From CAYWHE01 sp964458125 (GTDB lineage Bacteria > Bacteroidota > Bacteroidia > AKYH767-A > OLB10), in assembly GCA_964458125.1 (NCBI GenBank), contig CAYWHE010000024.1:1-29139 (forward strand): a DNA stretch of 29,139 nt, written 5' to 3'. The position numbers and the translations under genes were made by a program. This document shows, piece after piece, positions 25,063 through 29,139 of this stretch. Below the pieces are notes generated by a model. That model had not been told where the DNA came from and did not search any database. It saw nothing but the letters and a program-made list of their open reading frames with translations. The number at the start of each line of letters is the position of its first letter. Positions within the stretch are counted from its first letter, which is position 1.

Positions 25063-28000
25063 TATTTACCGTCACGGATCAGGGTAACCGTTCCGCGGTA
25101 ATCCTGGTAAGTTCCCTTCACCGTTGTCCTGGCGATGTAGAAGTACACACCATCCGGGCAGAGTTGTCCCTGCTTGTCTTTTCCATCCCACTGGAAGCGG
25201 GTATCCCTGGATTCAAATACCAGTCGTCCCCAGCGGTTGTATATGTCGATATAAAAATCATCGTAATCGCCTTTGGTGATGGCTTCAAACTGATCGTTCA
25301 ATCCGTCATCGTTCGGGGTGAATATATTGGGCAGGGTGAAGGAAACTTCCTCCGGCGGAGGACAAAGTTTCTCTGCAATCACGAAGGTATCCTGCTGGTA
25401 GCAGAAAATTCCCGGCGCATGTATGAGGACTGTATAAATTCCCGTATCCTGTACCAGTATGCTTAAACCCGTCGCGCCCGTATTCCATTGATAGGTACCA
25501 CCGCTCAGGCTGGCGGAGATGGTGATGGAAGAATCCAGGCAGAGGGAATCGATAAACGTATTGAACAGGGGCATGACCGAAGAAACGTTGAATGAATCGG
25601 TACGGTAGCAGGGATTGCCTGCAATACTGATGGCCACGCTGTATGTACCCGGCCCGGTGACCTGGATCTGCTGAGAGGTCTCCCCTGTCGACCAGCTATA
25701 AGTTCCCGTTGAAAATCCGGGATCAAGCTGCAGGGTATCACCAGCGCAAAGCGAATCGGTATGTGTGACTACCTGGGCGGTACGGGGATATACGAAGAAG
25801 GTATCGGTCCGGTTGCACAATTCACCGGCAACGGTGATGGTTACGACAAAAGTTCCTGATCCGGAAACGGTAACCTGGCTGCTGGTGGCGCCCGTACTCC
25901 ACTGATAGGCTGTCCCCGAAACTCCTGGATCAAGCAGGACGTTTTCGCCCGCGCAGGCTGAATCACTGAAGTTGACCTCATTCATCGGGTAGGCCACCGA
26001 GACATCGACCGTATCATAGGATTTGCAGACCACCGGACTGCTGGTAACCGTCAGGTAATAAGTTGTATTAACGGCAGGATTAACGGTCACCGTACTGGTG
26101 TTTCCCACCGGCCCCCCGCTGCTGGTCCAGTTGTATGAATATCCAGTCCCTGTTGGTGTGGACAGGGTGATTGGCGATCCGGCGCAGACGGCCGTATCGG
26201 ACCCTGCATCAATCACCGGAAGATCATGCACGGTTATGTTCCTGAAACCCGTATCCGAACCGCATTTGTTCAGGGCAAAAATGCTGATCTGGGCCACTCC
26301 AACGGAATCAAAAACAATATCGATTTCATTATTGGCCGTATCGGTTATGGTTCCGTCACTGGACGTCCAGGAGAAATAAGTGTTCGGAGCAAAAGCTACT
26401 TTATAATGAACGGTGTCGCCTTTGCAGACATTCACGGGACCAATAATAAATACGTTGGGAACCGTCAGCACAACCACCTTGGCCGTATCCGAAACTGGTC
26501 CCGGACAACCGTAATTCCATTCCCTGACCGTGAAGTAGAGTGTCGACGGTCCTCCGTACTGGACCAGTAACGGGTAGTAATCCCAGAAGAAAGGCTGACC
26601 GCTGTTGATACCGTTACACCACCACTGATACTGGGAATTAAAATTATAGGGATTGATAAAGAAGGATCCTATATCGCCTGTGCAAAACACGCTGTCGCTG
26701 GGCGTGACAACCGGCGGAACATCGGCCGGCGCGCCAATCTTCAGGTGAATCATGGTACCGAAGGCATTGTCGGGATCGCTGGAATTGGTGGCCACGATCC
26801 GGGCATAATAAGAGCCGGGCTGCATGGGCAGGGCTAAAAATGCAGGCAGCGGAGGTGCCGATAAAAGGAAGGAATCATTGGCCACGCTGGCCACTGATCC
26901 CAGTCCTCCCTGGTTGACAAGAGCCAGGGTCTGGAAATCCAGCACCTGGATTTCAAACATGTTTCCGGGAAGATACGTAATCAGGGAATCGAAGGAATGA
27001 ATATTGACGTATACAAGTGTATCGTCACCGGTGGTCGAATTAATACAGAGGTTCACATCAATGGTATGATTCGTCTCAATGTCGCATTCCCGGATGCAGA
27101 ATGGCCCCCATACCGAACCGATAGTAGCCGGGCTCGTGGCCCGCACACGCACGTAATAGTTACAACCGGGAGGTACCACCGGTACCAGTCCGCCGACCAT
27201 ACCGGGAGGACTTCCCAGTGAAGGATCATAAGCATTGTCGTCAAACTTGGATCCGATAAAATACGGATTGGCGAAACTTCCGGACGAGTCGGAAAGTTCC
27301 GCGATGTAATTATTAAACACAAAAACACCGGTGGAATAAAATGGCACATCGATTACGCTGTTGATACAAACCCCGTTGGTATCCAGTGTTACGGGCGGCT
27401 GCAGCGTGGTCACGGTATTCGGACAATAATTCACCACGAAACAAACGCTGGCAATACCGGTAATGGCCGGCGGTGGAGAAACACGGTTGATACGGATCCT
27501 GTAACAGCCTCCGGCAGGTGTGGTTGGAGGAATGATGACAGCTACCGCACCGGCGGTCTGAAAATTATTGATCTGGAAAACTCCCAGGTTGGTCGGATTC
27601 AGGAAGGTTCCGTTCAGGTCGGACAGTTCAACTTCATAAAAACCGTCACACAGGGAATCGGTCAGATCCCAGAAAACAAAGAGCAGGTTATTCTGGCAGA
27701 CCGTATCCGGGAAAAGCTGGGTAATCAGGATATTGATGGGATTGCTGACCGAATCATACGTGCCGATGATTTCAATATCATCAATGCTAAAGGAAGTGCT
27801 TGCCGGAGATCCGCCGCCCGCATTCTGCCAGCGGAACCCGAAACGGAGTGAGGTTACATTATCAAAGGCTGAGTCGGTGAGAACTTCGTATTTCCACAAG
27901 GACTGGCTATTGTATTTGGGCTGACCGACCTGTGTCCAGGGGCCATTATCCGCACTGTAAAACAAGGAACCGTAGTCGTTGGCCGTTCCTTCGCTCAGGT

Positions 28001-28424
28001 AAAAAAAGGCCAGTGTCACATCCGTAAAACCCTTGGTACATAAGCCGGAACCGATGACCGTGAAGTTATCGGAGGCGCTGGCCGGGTCATAATTGGCATT
28101 GGAAATACCGGAAGCCACGACTGCCGTATCGTGAATATGCAGGTAATAGGAATTAGGCGCTCCGCCAATGGTTCCGCTCACCGTGCTGTCCTGGCTGATG
28201 GTATTGGGATACGTGGGCTGACCGTTGTATGAATTGTTGATGACCCAACGATTCACGCCTGAAGCGGCGCCTGATGGTCCTGAATCATTGAGGATTACCG
28301 TTGGTGCTCCTGTTTCAAAATCTTCGGCAAGAAGCTGGTATACCTGTGAGAAGGCTTTATCCGGCGTTCCAAGGAAAAAGAACAAACAAACAAGTAAACA
28401 GTAGTAACTTTTTTTCATAAGCAT
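25062..28424 (-). CDS. Giant secreted protein with gliding motility-associated (T9SS type B) C-terminal domain
   Basis: 1120 residues from 28424, or two fewer from the ATG at 28418 ('MKKSYYCLLVC'). The signal peptide ends near residue 26 ('KAFSQ'). Residues ~30-220 look like a MAM/jelly-roll domain with paired 'FSIDDIEIIGTYD' end and 'TLAFFYLSEGTANDYGSLFY'. Several Ig-like or fibronectin-like regions follow ('YYVRVRATSPATIGSVWGPF', 'SYYARIVATNSSD'). A PKD/Ig unit ends near residue 810. Three 69-residue modules occupy ~812-1018. Type B sorting domain at ~1027-1120: 'LPNIFTPNDDGLNDQFEA', 'IDIYNRWGRLVFES', 'WDGKDKQGQLCPDGVYFYIA'. It precedes the second giant gene with a 1-base stop/start overlap and follows a small cysteine-rich gene by 55 bases, so a three-gene unit is likely. 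Role: surface or secreted binding protein by inference. Confidence 0.9.
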   Translation of the reverse strand: MLMKKSYYCLLVCLFFFLGTPDKAFSQVYQLLAEDFETGAPTVILNDSGPSGAASGVNRWVINNSYNGQPTYPNTISQDSTVSGTIGGAPNSYYLHIHDTAVVASGISNANYDPASASDNFTVIGSGLCTKGFTDVTLAFFYLSEGTANDYGSLFYSADNGPWTQVGQPKYNSQSLWKYEVLTDSAFDNVTSLRFGFRWQNAGGGSPASTSFSIDDIEIIGTYDSVSNPINILITQLFPDTVCQNNLLFVFWDLTDSLCDGFYEVELSDLNGTFLNPTNLGVFQINNFQTAGAVAVIIPPTTPAGGCYRIRINRVSPPPAITGIASVCFVVNYCPNTVTTLQPPVTLDTNGVCINSVIDVPFYSTGVFVFNNYIAELSDSSGSFANPYFIGSKFDDNAYDPSLGSPPGMVGGLVPVVPPGCNYYVRVRATSPATIGSVWGPFCIRECDIETNHTIDVNLCINSTTGDDTLVYVNIHSFDSLITYLPGNMFEIQVLDFQTLALVNQGGLGSVASVANDSFLLSAPPLPAFLALPMQPGSYYARIVATNSSDPDNAFGTMIHLKIGAPADVPPVVTPSDSVFCTGDIGSFFINPYNFNSQYQWWCNGINSGQPFFWDYYPLLVQYGGPSTLYFTVREWNYGCPGPVSDTAKVVVLTVPNVFIIGPVNVCKGDTVHYKVAFAPNTYFSWTSSDGTITDTANNEIDIVFDSVGVAQISIFALNKCGSDTGFRNITVHDLPVIDAGSDTAVCAGSPITLSTPTGTGYSYNWTSSGGPVGNTSTVTVNPAVNTTYYLTVTSSPVVCKSYDTVDVSVAYPMNEVNFSDSACAGENVLLDPGVSGTAYQWSTGATSSQVTVSGSGTFVVTITVAGELCNRTDTFFVYPRTAQVVTHTDSLCAGDTLQLDPGFSTGTYSWSTGETSQQIQVTGPGTYSVAISIAGNPCYRTDSFNVSSVMPLFNTFIDSLCLDSSITISASLSGGTYQWNTGATGLSILVQDTGIYTVLIHAPGIFCYQQDTFVIAEKLCPPPEEVSFTLPNIFTPNDDGLNDQFEAITKGDYDDFYIDIYNRWGRLVFESRDTRFQWDGKDKQGQLCPDGVYFYIARTTVKGTYQDYRGTVTLIRDGK
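25371..25991 (-). repeat. Three tandem 207-bp modules in the upstream giant protein
   Basis: The first Cys codons of successive units ('CAGENVLL', 'CAGDTLQL', 'CLDSSITI') lie at 25955, 25748 and 25541, i.e. exactly 207 bases apart. Each unit continues with 'LDPG', 'W(S/N)TG.(T/S)' and a second Cys before 'TD.F'. The period and motif order match the modules of the adjacent 1354-residue protein. Outer limits are approximate. Confidence 0.8.
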
Positions 28425-28479
28425 GGGTATTGAAAGGAGTTTAGCATGAATTAGGGAATTAAAAACAAAGAACTGCCGG

Positions 28480-28839
28480 TTAATGAAGAGGTTCGCTTTT
28501 TTTCATATCGGCCGGTTTTGGGGTTACCGTCTGGTACTTCAGTTCCATTCGGACCAGGTTTCCTTTATGAACGCCACATTTTCCGGCCGCAGGGAAGGAT
28601 TTACCATCGGACGGACAATACCAGTCACCCACCCTCACCAGCGACAATTGATGTACCGGGCAGGAACGCATAACTTTGGCTGTATAGTCGCAGGAAGGAC
28701 AACAGAAATATTGACGCTGGAAAGCGGGAATTTCCTTACCGGTATTGCTGCCGGGCTTAATGGCCACAGCGGCCGGAGTTTGGGCGGTAAGGACCTGCGA
28801 AGTCATCAGCAACAAGGCAACAATCAGTAATTTTTTCAT
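28480..28839 (-). CDS. Small exported cysteine/histidine-rich protein, probable metal-binding repeats
   Basis: 119 residues. The signal peptide is residues 1-19 ('LLIVALLLMTSQVLTAQ'). The mature part carries two copies of a short motif: 'YFCCPSCDYTAKVMRSCPVH' with 'QLSLVRV', and 'WYCPSDGKSFPAAGKCGVH' with 'KGNLVRM'. The C-P-x-C/D plus C-x-V-H layout resembles heavy-metal-binding domains (YxCPMHP...CPxCGMxL type) found on efflux proteins and small periplasmic proteins, but the match is partial: the second copy has Asp in place of a Cys. The charged tail is Lys/Pro-rich. There is no T9SS tail. The gene precedes the giant gene by 55 bases in the same direction. Metal binding is an inference; a structural zinc knuckle is an alternative. 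Confidence 0.7.
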   Translation of the reverse strand: MKKLLIVALLLMTSQVLTAQTPAAVAIKPGSNTGKEIPAFQRQYFCCPSCDYTAKVMRSCPVHQLSLVRVGDWYCPSDGKSFPAAGKCGVHKGNLVRMELKYQTVTPKPADMKKSEPLH

Positions 28840-29024
28840 AGTTGTTTTTATATTTTTTTAATTTGGAAACCCTCCAAAAATTAAGGAAAAATACGAAACA
28901 ATATTAACATTTCAAAAAAGGCTCACCGGTAATCATAATAAATACATTACTACCTAATTTTCAATCATTTACAAATTCAATAAATCACTCCTACCCTTAC
29001 CCCGGAGGTAAATTTTATTTCCTT

Positions 29025-29053
29025 TTGGATAATTAAAAAAAAGGTTACTTTTG
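29025..29053 (+). promoter_or_regulatory. Promoter of the tRNA-Asp gene
   Basis: TTTG at 29024-29027 (TTG 29025-29027), 18 bases, then TACTTTTG at 29046-29053, matching TAnnTTTG. It lies 32 bases before the tRNA. Confidence 0.65.
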
Positions 29054-29085
29054 TGCCTCCTTAAAAAATGACCCTTTAGGGAAAT

Positions 29086-29139
29086 GGTTCGGTAGTTCAG
29101 CTGGTTAGAATACATGCCTGTCACGCATGGGGTCGCGGG
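29086..29139 (+). tRNA. tRNA-Asp (GTC), 3' end cut off
   Basis: The acceptor half GGTTCGG is at 29086-29092. The D arm GTTC/GAAT is at 29095-29098 and 29108-29111. The anticodon stem CATGC/GCATG is at 29113-29117 and 29125-29129, around the loop CTGTCAC with anticodon GTC at 29120-29122. The variable region and start of the T arm (GCGGG) follow to the window end. The rest of the T arm and the acceptor 3' strand lie outside. More tRNA genes may follow. Confidence 0.93.

Noticed and set aside
24142..25101. 319-codon plus-strand frame opposite the first part of the 1354-residue protein
   Set aside because: Antisense to a well-supported signal peptide and propeller region; the composition (many His, Arg, Gly) is that of a shadow frame.

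Overview
The window is a chromosomal piece of a Bacteroidota genome, probably an environmental member. The evidence is of several kinds. Five secreted proteins carry type IX secretion (T9SS) C-terminal sorting domains: three of type A and two of the type B 'gliding motility-associated' kind. Several promoters fit the Bacteroidota sigma pattern TTTG-N19-TAnnTTTG rather than -35/-10 boxes. GyrB and DnaE have the sequence style of this phylum. No phage, insertion sequence, CRISPR array or obvious transferred island is visible. The first 2.5 kb looks AT-richer than the rest.

Layout. Positions 1-2551 hold two tandem T9SS type A proteins; the first is cut by the window start. At 2700-3394 a small DUF2752 membrane protein and a TM2-domain protein form a pair behind a good promoter. 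They converge on a PQQ-dependent sugar dehydrogenase (3399-4610, minus). Next come another T9SS type A protein (4745-5746), an enolase-superfamily dipeptide epimerase (5945-7015) preceded immediately by a terminator-like hairpin, a convergent GNAT acetyltransferase (7005-7514, minus) and an exported PQQ-like beta-propeller protein (7872-9857).

Positions 10332-20992 are the housekeeping core: gyrB with a structured leader, a 70-residue conserved-looking protein, an FtsE-type ATPase without FtsX, two overlapping minus-strand GT4-like glycosyltransferases, dnaE (GTG start), trxA and a DUF58 protein without its usual MoxR partner. These genes cover DNA supercoiling, replication, division/cell wall, redox and surface polysaccharide.

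Positions 20998-28839 (minus) are the most unusual part. A small exported cysteine-rich protein is followed by two giant T9SS type B proteins of 1120 and 1354 residues, whose stop and start codons share one base (TAATG). Both giants contain tandem beta-sandwich modules with an exact 207-bp (69-residue) period: three copies in the first and eleven in the second. In the second, six copies form an alternating A-B pattern, i.e. a 414-bp higher-order repeat present three times. These are most likely cell-surface or secreted adhesin-like proteins.

The window ends inside a tRNA-Asp(GTC) gene with its own promoter.
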